Shown: positions 1-8,287 of the stretch, piece after piece | How positions within the stretch are numbered: the first letter of the stretch is position 1 | Layout: every line of letters begins with the position of its first letter | Assembly (NCBI GenBank): GCA_039920665.1 | Contig: JBDSDH010000276.1 | Span: 1-20,296, forward strand | DNA length: 20,296 bases | Origin: WLMZ01 sp039920665 | GTDB taxonomy: Bacteria > Actinomycetota > Acidimicrobiia > Acidimicrobiales > Ilumatobacteraceae | Reading direction: 5' to 3' | The notes under the pieces: model-generated | Database searches by the model: none | Told to the model about the DNA's origin: nothing | Seen by the model: the letters and a program-made list of their open reading frames with translations, nothing else | Made by a program: the position numbers and the translations under genes

Positions 1-24
1 GTGACGAGTCGAAGCAATGCGCTG

Positions 25-591
25 TCATCCATGGGCTGTCACCGTACGCCGTTCGGGTGTCGGAGTCGAACTGTCGACGCTGTCGACCAACATTGGACGA
101 ATCACGGTGACCAATGCCTCGGCGGAATTTCTCCCGATTCGCAGCTCAGGAGCCCCGAACGCATGGTGATCGCTGGAGTACACGGTGAAGACGCCGATCG
201 TCACTCCGCCGTCCAGCAGGGGTAATGCGGCGACGCTGCGCACCTCGCAGTCTCGGCAGAACGCCTCGAAATCGGGCCACAATCGGTCGGATAGATAGTT
301 GATCCGCTCGATCTTGCCGGAGTGCTCGGCATCGACGCTCGGTCCGCTGCAGGACGTGCGCTGAATCACCTCCAGCCGTTCGGCGAGCTCAGAGGTGGCG
401 GCGAGCAAGCGGCGGTCGGTCAGCGCAACGACAGCGGCGTGATCAGCCCCGTCGATCGCGGAGACGGTTTCGCAGACGATACGCAGCAACTCCTGGCCGA
501 CCTCGGAATCGGCGGCTGCGACTGCAGTCAGATCGGACTTGTCGTGGGCTGGTTCGACATTCATGGCCTTCTCGGTGCGGGGTCTGAGCAC
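25..591 (-). CDS. GAF-domain protein (sensor module without output domain)
   Basis: A 188-residue protein made almost entirely of one GAF fold (about residues 27-175). The block GPSVDAEHSG, the segment LWPDFEAFCRDCEVRSVAALPL and the late motif GVFTVYSSDHHAFG match the GAF domains that precede ANTAR or GGDEF outputs in actinobacteria. No ANTAR, kinase, HTH or membrane segment follows, so the ligand and output are unknown. The start is uncertain. GTG at 591 gives the full length. ATG at 564 would drop nine residues and has GAGAAGG in front of it, but only two bases away, which is too close for an ideal ribosome site. It lies 123 bases downstream of ctaG on the same strand, so it could be a distal member of the respiratory cluster or independent. 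GAF membership is well supported; the role is not. Confidence 0.75.
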   Translation of the reverse strand: MLRPRTEKAMNVEPAHDKSDLTAVAAADSEVGQELLRIVCETVSAIDGADHAAVVALTDRRLLAATSELAERLEVIQRTSCSGPSVDAEHSGKIERINYLSDRLWPDFEAFCRDCEVRSVAALPLLDGGVTIGVFTVYSSDHHAFGAPELRIGRNSAEALVTVIRPMLVDSVDSSTPTPERRTVTAHG

Positions 592-714
592 GGAAACGAC
601 GATCGGCCGGCTGCTGGCAGAACTGGAACGAACGCCCCGATCTGCTCCACGGATCTCGCTGTGGAGGCAATCGGCACGGCGCCATTTCCCGATCGCTGCG
701 CCAATAAAACCACC

Positions 715-1464
715 TCAGGGCTGGAAAATCGACCGTCGATCTCGTTCACCAGCGCGACGGTCACTCTCGTACCAGGCTCGACCCACAATCGCGGCAAGGG
801 CCAGCGACATCAACTCCCCAGAAATCCAGAGCAGACCGCCGGCACGATGCTGATCGTCGAGCGACGGGTACGCCTGCGGCGCGAGCAGCGTCGTGGTCGA
901 GATGATCGCCAGCCCGAGGAAAGCATGGAACGGAACGGCGGCGAACACGGTCAGCATCCGGGCGCCGAACGGAATCCGGCGAGGGATCGGGTCGATTGCG
1001 ATGATCGGCCACATGAACAACGCTCCAGCGGCGAGCAGGTGCGCATGCACGATCACATGCACGACGACATTGCTCGCTGACCATTCCAGCAATGGCGTCA
1101 GGTACAGCACAACCAGCGATGTCCCGAAGACGGCCAACCCGACGATCGGGTTACTCAACCAGACGGCCGGTTTGCTGTGCAACGCCGTGCGCAGCGGCTG
1201 CCGGAACCACGGCGGCGTGGTCTGCAGCGCAAGCGTTATCGGAGCGGACAGGGCAAGCAGCAGCGGTGCGATCATCCCGATCAGCAGGTGCTCGATCATG
1301 TGACCGTTCATCGAACGGTCTGGCACGACACCAGATGCTCCGAGCGCGAGCACACCGCCAGCGGCCGAGCACCAGCGCAATACCGGCCACTGCCGATTGC
1401 GTCGAGCGAGCGAACGCATGCCGAGGCCATAGGCAACGCCGATGGCCAACGCGAACCCGATCAC
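715..1464 (-). CDS. ctaG: CtaG-family cytochrome c oxidase assembly factor
   Basis: A 249-residue polytopic membrane protein of the Caa3_CtaG family, whose members are needed for assembly, probably copper delivery, of aa3/caa3 oxidases. The family hallmarks seen are the early MNGHMIEHLLIGMIAPLLLA segment (helix with paired His), a central VHVIVHAHLLAAG helix with several His, the IDPIPRR loop and the C-terminal LDDQHRAGGLLWI segment. About six hydrophobic helices are visible. The GTG start at 1464 lies one base after the ctaF stop, so the gene is translationally linked to the oxidase genes. It is the last recognisable oxidase gene of the cluster. The chemical step is family knowledge; nothing here proves copper binding beyond the conserved His residues. 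Confidence 0.85.
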   Translation of the reverse strand: MIGFALAIGVAYGLGMRSLARRNRQWPVLRWCSAAGGVLALGASGVVPDRSMNGHMIEHLLIGMIAPLLLALSAPITLALQTTPPWFRQPLRTALHSKPAVWLSNPIVGLAVFGTSLVVLYLTPLLEWSASNVVVHVIVHAHLLAAGALFMWPIIAIDPIPRRIPFGARMLTVFAAVPFHAFLGLAIISTTTLLAPQAYPSLDDQHRAGGLLWISGELMSLALAAIVGRAWYESDRRAGERDRRSIFQP

Positions 1465-1465
1465 G

Positions 1466-1858
1466 TCAGGCCCTGCGGCGACTGTCGCTGACGAATCCGC
1501 CGATACCGAACATCAGCACGGCCATTCCCGGCACGGCATACGGCCAACTGAGGATCAGCCCGTTCAGTCCGAGCACCATCCCGATACCGATCACGAGCGG
1601 CCACCAGCTCGTCGTCGGAAGGTAATGATCGGGATCTTCGCCTTCGGCATGATGCGACGCCGCGGCGACTGGGCCGTCGGTGCTGTCTGGATTGCGGTGG
1701 TCCTGGATGAACAGGAACCCTCCGAAGGTCGCGCTCAGCCCCGATGCCAGAGCGAGCATCGTGGTGCCCGCGTATTCGTAGCTGACGAACCAGTACACGA
1801 TGGCCAGGATCGCGATGAACACCGCGACACCGAGAAACAGCATCCACTGCACGCGCAT
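1466..1858 (-). CDS. ctaF: Cytochrome c oxidase subunit IV, actinobacterial type
   Basis: A 130-residue subunit IV of the actinobacterial aa3 oxidase. Four hydrophobic helices are grouped as two pairs around a hydrophilic, acidic loop (DHRNPDSTDG to GEDPDHY), and the features EYAGTTMLALASGL and LPTTSWWPLVIG match the family. I chose ATG at 1858 because the N-terminus MRVQWMLFLG aligns with the known short N-terminus of mycobacterial CtaF, and GAAGGG lies ten bases upstream. A GTG at 1885 forms a GTGA overlap with the ctaD stop and would add nine residues; it remains possible. The protein stabilises the oxidase in the bc-aa3 supercomplex. It sits between ctaD and ctaG in a tightly packed cluster. 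Confidence 0.87.
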   Translation of the reverse strand: MRVQWMLFLGVAVFIAILAIVYWFVSYEYAGTTMLALASGLSATFGGFLFIQDHRNPDSTDGPVAAASHHAEGEDPDHYLPTTSWWPLVIGIGMVLGLNGLILSWPYAVPGMAVLMFGIGGFVSDSRRRA

Positions 1859-1881
1859 GTCGTGATGGCCCTTCGACGCGC

Positions 1882-3534
1882 TCACGAGTGGGTCCCGCTC
1901 GAGGCCTCGGGATACTTCAGATCCCACAACGGCCGGCTGGAGTGGATCGGCGGCAGCGGCTCATCGAAGTTGTGCGGCGGCGGCGGCGACGTCGTCGCCC
2001 ACTCGAGTGTCTGGCCATCCCATGGATCGTTGCCTGCCGGCTCGCCACGACGCAACGATCTCCACACGTTCCACAACAACGGCAGGATCGATGCACCGAG
2101 CAGGAATGCGCCGACGGACGAGATCCGGTTCATCAGCTGCCAATTCCCGATCAGCGGGTACGAAGCAATCCGGCGTGGCATGCCTTGGGCGCCGAGGATG
2201 TGCTGGACGAAAAACGTGAGATGGAACCCGACAAGCGTCATCCAGAAGTGGAACGTGCCGAGTCGCTTGTCGAGCATCTTGCCCGAGATCTTGGGGAACC
2301 AGTAGTACAGCCCTGCAAACAGAGCGAACACGGACCCACCGAACAACACGTAATGCATGTGCGCGACGATGAAGTACGAGTCGTGGACCGCCAGGTCGAT
2401 CGGTGCCGCAGCGATCAACACGCCGGAGATGCCACCGATCAGGAACGTCACCAAGAACCCGAGCGAGAACTTCATCGGAGTGGTGAAGGTGATCTGCCCG
2501 TGCCACATCGTGCCGATCCAGTTGAAGAACTTCACCCCGGTGGGAATGGCGATCAGCATCGACACCCCGGAGAAGTACGAGTTGGTGACGGCGCCCGTTG
2601 CAAACATGTGGTGGGCCCACACCCCGACCGACAACGATGCGATCGCAAACGTCGCCAGCACGATCCCTCCGTAGCCGAACACCGGGCGACGAGAGAACAC
2701 CGGGAAGATCTCGGTGACCACCCCGAAATAGGGCAGCACGACGATGTACACCTCGGGGTGTCCGAAGAACCAGAACAGGTGCTGCCAGATGATCGGCTGC
2801 CCACCGTTGGCGATGTCGAACACGTGGGCGCCGAAGTGTCGATCGGCGAACAACATCGCCGCCGCTGCCGTGAGCACGGGAAACGAGATCAGTACGAGGA
2901 TGCTCGTCACCGTCATGTTCCAGGTGAAGATCGGCATCCGGAACATGGTCATCCCGCGCGCTCGCATCGAGATCACGGTCGCCAGAACGTTGACCGCGGT
3001 GAGCACGCCCGACAAACCAACGAGGACGAGCGCCATGATCCACAGATCGACACCCACGCCAGGCGTACGGCTGATGCTGGACATCGGCGCGTAGCCGGTC
3101 CATCCGAAGTCGGCGGCGCCGGACGAGCTCAAGAACCCGGACAGCATCGTGATGCCACCGAAGAGGTAGAACCAGTAGCTCATTGCGTTGAGACGAGGGA
3201 ACGCCATGTCTCTGGCACCAACTTGGAGCGGGACGAAGTAGTTGGCCATCCCGAACGCGAACGGACCGATGAACAAGAACAGCATCACGCTGCCGTGCAT
3301 CGTGAACACCTGGTTGTAGGTGCTCTCCGACACGACCGGGCTGTTGGCGGTCCACAACTGCAACCGGATGATCTCGGCCAACCCACCGCCAACGATGAAG
3401 AAGAAGAAGGCGGTGACCATGTAGGCCACGCCGATCCGTTTGTGATCGGTACTCGTGAGCACCGCAAGCAGACCGCGTGGGAGCGGCTCGTCGTCCTCCG
3501 AGTGCGCGGAAGGGCGATCGGCGATCAACGTCAT
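1882..3534 (-). CDS. ctaD: Cytochrome c oxidase subunit I (aa3 type)
   Basis: A 550-residue heme-copper oxidase catalytic subunit with about 12 transmembrane helices. It reduces O2 to water at the heme a3-CuB centre and pumps protons. Visible ligands are His80 (TMHGSVM) for heme a, the GHPEVY block with His259 for CuB, Glu261 of the D channel and Tyr263 of the His-Tyr crosslink, His308-His309 for CuB, and AHMHY with His392 and His394 for hemes a3 and a. The GARDMAFPRLNAMSYW stretch gives the D-channel entrance Asp and Asn region, so this is an A-type oxidase. The ATG at 3534 overlaps the ctaC stop in ATGA. The reading frame stays open far upstream through ctaC, but that extension is an alternative-frame shadow. 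Confidence 0.97.
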   Translation of the reverse strand: MTLIADRPSAHSEDDEPLPRGLLAVLTSTDHKRIGVAYMVTAFFFFIVGGGLAEIIRLQLWTANSPVVSESTYNQVFTMHGSVMLFLFIGPFAFGMANYFVPLQVGARDMAFPRLNAMSYWFYLFGGITMLSGFLSSSGAADFGWTGYAPMSSISRTPGVGVDLWIMALVLVGLSGVLTAVNVLATVISMRARGMTMFRMPIFTWNMTVTSILVLISFPVLTAAAAMLFADRHFGAHVFDIANGGQPIIWQHLFWFFGHPEVYIVVLPYFGVVTEIFPVFSRRPVFGYGGIVLATFAIASLSVGVWAHHMFATGAVTNSYFSGVSMLIAIPTGVKFFNWIGTMWHGQITFTTPMKFSLGFLVTFLIGGISGVLIAAAPIDLAVHDSYFIVAHMHYVLFGGSVFALFAGLYYWFPKISGKMLDKRLGTFHFWMTLVGFHLTFFVQHILGAQGMPRRIASYPLIGNWQLMNRISSVGAFLLGASILPLLWNVWRSLRRGEPAGNDPWDGQTLEWATTSPPPPHNFDEPLPPIHSSRPLWDLKYPEASSGTHS

Positions 3535-4292
3535 GGTGGACCGCCTTGGGTTGCAGTGACAGCTTTGGACAACTCGGAATCGAACGCTTCGGGAGTCACG
3601 ACTTCGACGATGAACGTCATCCGCCAATGGTCGAGCAGACAGAACTCGGCGCACTTGCCGTCGTAGGTTCCGACGTGATTGGGGGTGACGTCGAGGCTGT
3701 TGTCGAGGCCGGGGATGAGGTCGCGTTTGTCGAGGAACTCCGGCACCCAGAACGAGTGGATGACGTCCACCGTGCGCAGCACGAGGTGGACGGTCTTGCC
3801 CACAGGCAGCACGAGTGTCGGACGTTCGCCGGCGGATCCGGATCCCGTCACCAACACGCCCTGTTCCGGATACTCGAACTGCCAACCCCACTGGAAGCCG
3901 ATCACGTTGATCGTCAGGTCGGGATTGGCGGCGTGCTTCTCGGTCTTGTTCTGGGTGGTGACCGACAACGTGAACAGCACCGCCACGATCACGATCGGGG
4001 TGATCGTGTACACCGCTTCCCAACCGACGTTGTTTGCCTTCTGCGATGGGATCTCGTCGCTGCGCCGACGGAACTTGATCGTGACGTACAGGATCAGGCC
4101 GAGCACGATTGCGCCGACAGCAGCACCGACGACGATGAAGATCCGCCACAGCGCCAGCGTGTGCTCGCCCTGCTCGGATGCCGCATCGGGCTGACTGAAT
4201 GTCGAATCCGAGCAGCCTGCCAACAGCCCGACGGCAACGATCACCGTCGCCGCAACAGCCGCCGGTCGCAGACGAGTCGGGATCCGGCTCAC
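3531..4292 (-). CDS. ctaC: Cytochrome c oxidase subunit II, lipoprotein
   Basis: A 253-residue subunit II. It accepts electrons at the dinuclear CuA site and passes them to heme a. The N-terminus is a lipoprotein signal with lipobox LLAGC (Cys27), followed by two membrane helices (about 48-72 and 92-112) and a cupredoxin domain outside the membrane. CuA ligands are His179 (VDVIHSFWVPEF), Cys214, Glu216, Cys218, His222 and Met225 in CAEFCLLDHWRM; the aromatic WGWQF lies at 135-139. There is no fused cytochrome c domain, so this is aa3 and not caa3, as expected when QcrC provides the cytochrome. The GTG start at 4292 overlaps the qcrB stop as GTGA, and its own stop overlaps the ctaD ATG. Confidence 0.96.
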   Translation of the reverse strand: MSRIPTRLRPAAVAATVIVAVGLLAGCSDSTFSQPDAASEQGEHTLALWRIFIVVGAAVGAIVLGLILYVTIKFRRRSDEIPSQKANNVGWEAVYTITPIVIVAVLFTLSVTTQNKTEKHAANPDLTINVIGFQWGWQFEYPEQGVLVTGSGSAGERPTLVLPVGKTVHLVLRTVDVIHSFWVPEFLDKRDLIPGLDNSLDVTPNHVGTYDGKCAEFCLLDHWRMTFIVEVVTPEAFDSELSKAVTATQGGPP

Positions 4293-5740
4293 GACACACC
4301 CGCCCCGACGCTCGCATCTGCCACGTCGGCATCTGCATCCGCCTCGTTCGCCTCGTTCGATGCGGCACGGCGTTCGCGCAGTGTCGGCGCGATCGACAGG
4401 CCTGAGCGGGCTGCGAGTTCCTTGCACAGTCGATAGGCGATGAATCCGGTCACGATGGGGACGGTGATCACCAACACCCGCAGGCTGACCAGCACCCGGT
4501 TGACCGACAAATGAAACGTGGAGGCGATGATGTCGCTCGCGGCACCGCTGAACAACAGCAGGTAGAACGTGAGGGTCGCGACCCCGAGCGCCGTGCGCAG
4601 CGGACGCTGGCGAGGGCGATCGAGGATGTGATGTTCTCGATGGTCTCCCGTTGCCTTGGCCTCGATGAACGGCCACGCGTACAACAACAGGAACGTGATC
4701 CCACCGAGGCCGGCGCCGGGGAAAAATGGGTTGGGTATCTCGAATCCCCACGCCCGGATCTCGTAGCCGGGCATGATCCGCAGCGCGCCGTCGAGCCAAC
4801 CCATGTACCAGTCAGGCTGTGACGCAGCCGATACCTGGGCCGGATCGAACGGGCCGAACAGCCAGATCGGGTTGATCTGAAACAGGCCGCCGAGCAGGCA
4901 CAACACACCAGCCGTCAGGAAGAACAGCCCGAGCGCCTTCGATGCATAGGTCGGCCACATCCGTTCACCGACCACGTTGTCCTCCTTGCGGCCCGGGCCG
5001 GAGAACTGAGTGTGCTTGTGGCGGATCACGATGAACAAATGCGCAGCCAAGAGCATGCCGATGACGACCGGAACGATCAGGATGTGCAGGACGTAGAACC
5101 GACCGATCAGATCCTCGCCGGGAAACTCGCCACCGAACAGCAACGAGGCGATCCACGTGCCGACCAACGGCACGGACAGCACGACGCCGTACATGATCCG
5201 CAGCCCGGTCCCGGACAGTTGGTCATCGATCAACGAGTAGCCGAGGAATCCGTTGATCATGCCCAGGATCAGCATCGTGACGCCGATCATCCAATTGATC
5301 TCGCGCGGCCTGCGGAACGCACCGGTGAAGAACACCCGGGCCAGGTGGACGACCATCGAGGCCAGGAACAGCAATGCGGCCCAGTGATGCACCTGGCGCA
5401 TCACGAGGCCGGCGCGTACCTCGAAACTGATGTCGAGGACCGACTTGTAAGCCGACGACATCCGCACGCCTTGCAGGGCTTCGTAACTGCCGTGGTAGAC
5501 GGTGGTCGCGGTGCTGGCGTCGAAGAAGAAGCCGAGATAGGTGCCGGTGAGGATCAGCACCACGAAGCAGTAGAGAGCAAGTTCGCCGATCATGAACGAC
5601 CAGTGATCGGGGAACACCTTGTTGAGCGCGGCCCGGGCGAAGTCGGCAGCGCCGAGTCGACGGTCGAGCCACCGCGCCGTGCGGCGCATCAGCGGGGTGC
5701 TCTTGGGAGGCACCGGCAGGGGACGACGCGTCTTGCTCAT
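4289..5740 (-). CDS. qcrB: Cytochrome bc complex cytochrome b subunit
   Basis: A 483-residue cytochrome b that oxidises menaquinol and carries hemes bL and bH. Heme-ligand pairs are His118/His132 (QVHHWAALL and VVHLARVFFTG) and His219/His234 (YVLHILIVP and AAHLFIVIRH). The second pair is 15 residues apart, as in cytochrome b6, while the first is 14 apart. The quinol-site motif is PDWY (309-312), the Gram-positive form of PEWY. Helices after it form the subunit IV-like C-terminal half, ending in an Ala/Glu/Asp-rich cytoplasmic tail. The ATG at 5740 overlaps the qcrA stop as ATGA. The partners QcrA and QcrC are directly upstream, and the oxidase genes follow. Confidence 0.96.
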   Translation of the reverse strand: MSKTRRPLPVPPKSTPLMRRTARWLDRRLGAADFARAALNKVFPDHWSFMIGELALYCFVVLILTGTYLGFFFDASTATTVYHGSYEALQGVRMSSAYKSVLDISFEVRAGLVMRQVHHWAALLFLASMVVHLARVFFTGAFRRPREINWMIGVTMLILGMINGFLGYSLIDDQLSGTGLRIMYGVVLSVPLVGTWIASLLFGGEFPGEDLIGRFYVLHILIVPVVIGMLLAAHLFIVIRHKHTQFSGPGRKEDNVVGERMWPTYASKALGLFFLTAGVLCLLGGLFQINPIWLFGPFDPAQVSAASQPDWYMGWLDGALRIMPGYEIRAWGFEIPNPFFPGAGLGGITFLLLYAWPFIEAKATGDHREHHILDRPRQRPLRTALGVATLTFYLLLFSGAASDIIASTFHLSVNRVLVSLRVLVITVPIVTGFIAYRLCKELAARSGLSIAPTLRERRAASNEANEADADADVADASVGAGVS

Positions 5741-6735
5741 CGGCCACGGTCCCAGTAGCCAGGGCCGACTGGGCTGTCGAAATCGTCGACCGCGATGATC
5801 TCACCGGCGTCGTTGACAGCCAGCGGCAATTGTGGCAACGACCGCGCAGCCGGTCCGAAGATCGGGCGCGCGCCGTCGAGCACGTCGAAGGTCGACTGGT
5901 GACACGGGCACAGCAACAACGCCGAGTCGGCCTGGTACAGACCGACCGGGCAACCGACATGGGTGCACAACTTGGAATAGGCGACAATGCCGTCGACGGT
6001 CCAGTCCTCGCGACCCGCGCGAGGTTTGAAGTTCAGGTCCGGTCGGGTGCGGATCAACAGCGTCGGCGAGTCACCATCGTTGGTGTGACCCTCCGGCCAG
6101 ACCGTGACGACACTGTCGGCGAGCAGGTCGGCGGCCTTGACCGGCTGTCCATCGGCGGTGACGACCCGTTTGCCACCACCTTGATACGCCGTGTGCTTGA
6201 GATTCTTGCCAGGACGTGGGCCCAATGAACGCAGCGGGAACAGCAACGCCGCACCAAAGGCAGCGACCGCAGATGCCATCGACACCATCAACAATCGGCG
6301 GCGCCCGACATGCTCGGCTCCCTCGACCAGATCGGTGGTGAACGCATCGAACTCTTCCTCGGTCGACGCAACCGAATGGCGATCCTCGGCGACTTCGTCG
6401 TTCGGCATTGCGTGCTTGGCCCACGTGATGGCTGCGAAGCCGATCCCGAAACAGATCACCGCCAGCAGCGCGCCTTCTGCCTGAGCTTGGCCACCGCGCC
6501 AGTAGACGATCGCGAGGGCGATCGATGCGATCGCGGAGACGATGAACCACGCCGTCGCCCGCGACTCTGCTCGCGCGGCACGTGCCGGGTCCGGGGGCGG
6601 TGGTGCGTCGGAAATGGGTCGGTGCGCACCGACCACGCCATCCGGCGTGGCGTCCGGCAGGGCATTCGGCAGGGCCTCCGGGGTGGTGTCGATGGCGGGA
6701 TCGTGAGCGTCGTCGTGGGTGGCGTCGTCAGGCAT
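5737..6735 (-). CDS. qcrA: Rieske iron-sulfur subunit of the bc complex, three-helix type
   Basis: A 332-residue Rieske protein. The C-terminal domain has CTHVGC (Cys257, His259, Cys262) and CPCH (Cys276, Cys278, His279), which bind the 2Fe-2S cluster and form the usual disulfide. As in other actinobacteria there are three predicted helices (about 61-79, 89-109 and 148-168) rather than one, preceded by a disordered Asp/Ala/Pro-rich N-terminus of about 55 residues. RRR at 145-147 before the third helix is consistent with Tat-dependent insertion of the cluster domain. ATG at 6735 is preferred because GGGAGA sits six bases upstream; it overlaps the qcrC end by eight bases. An in-frame ATG at 6765 lacks this site. 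Confidence 0.95.
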   Translation of the reverse strand: MPDDATHDDAHDPAIDTTPEALPNALPDATPDGVVGAHRPISDAPPPPDPARAARAESRATAWFIVSAIASIALAIVYWRGGQAQAEGALLAVICFGIGFAAITWAKHAMPNDEVAEDRHSVASTEEEFDAFTTDLVEGAEHVGRRRLLMVSMASAVAAFGAALLFPLRSLGPRPGKNLKHTAYQGGGKRVVTADGQPVKAADLLADSVVTVWPEGHTNDGDSPTLLIRTRPDLNFKPRAGREDWTVDGIVAYSKLCTHVGCPVGLYQADSALLLCPCHQSTFDVLDGARPIFGPAARSLPQLPLAVNDAGEIIAVDDFDSPVGPGYWDRGR

Positions 6736-7588
6736 GGGTATCTCCCGAGGCTCGTGACTCGTCATTCGCCGATCCGGCCGTCGCCCGTGCGGTGCGGATG
6801 CCGCGGATGGGTGAGCGGGTACCGATCCACGCAACGGCGGCGAGCAGCGCGCCGATCCCGAGCGTCAGTGCAACGAAGCCTTCCGGGACAGGTCCGGTCC
6901 GCCCGATCGGAGCGCCACCTGGATCGTCGGGATCGCGGAGATATTCCACGTATTTGACGAGATCGTTCAGCGATGCCTGATCGATCGATTCGGGGCCGAA
7001 CACCGGCATCTGCCCGGGGCCGGCCCGGACCGCCGACGCGACCTGGAGCGGCTCGGACTTGTCGAGCGCCGGTGCCGATCGACCGTAGCTGAGCGCGCCG
7101 CCAGCACCGGATGCACTGTGACAGGCCTGACAGCTTTCGCGGTACAACACACCGCCTTGGGCGAGATCGGCACCGGCGATGTCGACCGTCGGCAATGCAG
7201 GACCATCGCCGAACGCAGCGACGTATTCGACGATCGCCGCGATCTGATCATCGTCGTAGACGGTCGGCTTACGCACCGGCGGGCCGTTGCTGTCACCGAG
7301 CGGCATCCGTCCGGTCGACACCTGGAAGTACACCAGGGCAGCTCCGGCATTGGTGAGATCGACGCCTCGAACATCGCCGTTGTCGTTGACGATGCCTTTG
7401 CCGTCGACGCCATGGCAGCTCGAGCAACCCGTGGTGTAGAGCCGCTGGCCGTCGACAGGTACCGGCGCAGCACGGGTGGATGTGGCCGACGACCCTGCGA
7501 ACCACCACCCAGCCGCGAAGACGACCGCGATCTTGGCGACAGTCAGGGTCCAATGGCCGGATCGCAGGCGAGGTCGGTGTTGTGTCAC
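6728..7588 (-). CDS. qcrC: Diheme cytochrome c subunit of the bc complex
   Basis: A 286-residue membrane-anchored diheme cytochrome c. Two c-type heme sites are present, CSSCH (55-59) and CQACH (153-157), each followed by a candidate axial Met in GRMPLG (Met95) and GQMPVF (Met194). A hydrophobic N-terminal segment (about 15-32) is followed by the two cytochrome domains outside the membrane and a C-terminal anchor helix (about 237-256). In actinobacteria this subunit replaces both cytochrome c1 and soluble cytochrome c and feeds CuA of the oxidase directly. The GTG start at 7588 lies 10 bases after the ctaE stop with no clear ribosome site, which suggests coupling to ctaE translation. Confidence 0.95.
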   Translation of the reverse strand: MTQHRPRLRSGHWTLTVAKIAVVFAAGWWFAGSSATSTRAAPVPVDGQRLYTTGCSSCHGVDGKGIVNDNGDVRGVDLTNAGAALVYFQVSTGRMPLGDSNGPPVRKPTVYDDDQIAAIVEYVAAFGDGPALPTVDIAGADLAQGGVLYRESCQACHSASGAGGALSYGRSAPALDKSEPLQVASAVRAGPGQMPVFGPESIDQASLNDLVKYVEYLRDPDDPGGAPIGRTGPVPEGFVALTLGIGALLAAVAWIGTRSPIRGIRTARATAGSANDESRASGDTHA

Positions 7589-7598
7589 TGGTGGCCAA

Positions 7599-8216
7599 TC
7601 ACTTGATCAGGTAGATGTTGGCGAACATGACCACCCACACGAGATCGACGAAGTGCCAGTAGTACGCACACATCTCCATCGTCGGCACTTTCGGAGCGCG
7701 GCTGGTACTGCCGGAGATCATCCACACAGCGGCGCCCATCAACAGCAATCCACCGATGACGTGCAGGCCGTGGAAGCCCGTCAGCAGATAGAACATCGAG
7801 CCGTACGCGTGCGATGAGATCGAGAAGCTGGCATCGGCGTACTCGAGCCCCTGATTGGCAACGAACAGCGTGCCCAGAATCAGCGTCACGCCGAGCCACC
7901 GCACCGCCCCGACGCGGTCATCACGACGAGCAGCCGCGACGGCCAGATGCAGCGTGAAGCTGGAGATGATCAGGACGACCGTGAAGATCGCCGCTCGGCC
8001 GACCCCGAGTTCTACGCCGGCGGGGGGCCAGACAGCAGTCTTGGCTCGCAGCGTGAAAGAGGCCGCGAACAAACCGCTGAAGAACATCAGCTCGGAGGAC
8101 AACCAGACAATGACACCGACGGCAAGCGCCGGAATGCGGGGTTCGCCGGAGCGGCCAGGGTTGGTGGCGACGTGGTCGACGTCGTCGAGTTGGATCGTCT
8201 CACGGGTTGCTGCCAT
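7599..8216 (-). CDS. ctaE: Cytochrome c oxidase subunit III
   Basis: A 205-residue subunit III with five membrane helices, the short actinobacterial form. Conserved features are the helix with Glu in WLSSELMFFSGLFAASF, the FHGLHVIGG helix, and the C-terminal YYWHFVDLVWVVMF followed by a short tail. I place the start at ATG 8216 because GAGG precedes it by five bases; two GTG codons just upstream (8219, 8222) lie in the same frame but would sit inside the ribosome site. It is the first gene of the supercomplex cluster. The 71-base gap to the upstream CBM48 gene contains a possible promoter (TACTGT, 8258-8253). Confidence 0.94.
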   Translation of the reverse strand: MAATRETIQLDDVDHVATNPGRSGEPRIPALAVGVIVWLSSELMFFSGLFAASFTLRAKTAVWPPAGVELGVGRAAIFTVVLIISSFTLHLAVAAARRDDRVGAVRWLGVTLILGTLFVANQGLEYADASFSISSHAYGSMFYLLTGFHGLHVIGGLLLMGAAVWMISGSTSRAPKVPTMEMCAYYWHFVDLVWVVMFANIYLIK

Positions 8217-8252
8217 CACCACCTCGCACCAGATTGAATTACTTGTTGCCGC

Positions 8253-8258
8253 ACAGTA
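8253..8258 (-). promoter_or_regulatory. Candidate -10 element for the respiratory cluster
   Basis: TACTGT on the minus strand fits the actinobacterial TANNNT -10 pattern and lies 36 bases before the ctaE start, leaving room for an untranslated leader with the GAGG ribosome site. I see no convincing -35 element 16-18 bases upstream. It lies in the only sizeable gap between the CBM48 gene and ctaE. Confidence 0.3.
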
Positions 8259-8287
8259 ACAGTCGTTCTCGCGCCCGTCTGGCGAGG

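Noticed and set aside
645..666. Hairpin CTCCAC-10 bases-GTGGAG between ctaG and the GAF gene
   Set aside because: Stem is only six base pairs with a 10-base loop and no T-rich tract follows on the minus strand, so it is not a convincing terminator.
1888..3666. Long plus-strand ORF of 592 codons opposite ctaD
   Set aside because: Its product is an Arg/His/Glu/Asp-rich antisense shadow typical of GC-rich DNA, with no domain, while ctaD on the other strand has all catalytic motifs.
3535..4368. In-frame extension of ctaD upstream of its ATG, about 278 codons
   Set aside because: It is an Arg/Gly/His-rich alternative frame fully covered by ctaC; the ATGA junction and the homology both start CtaD at 3534.
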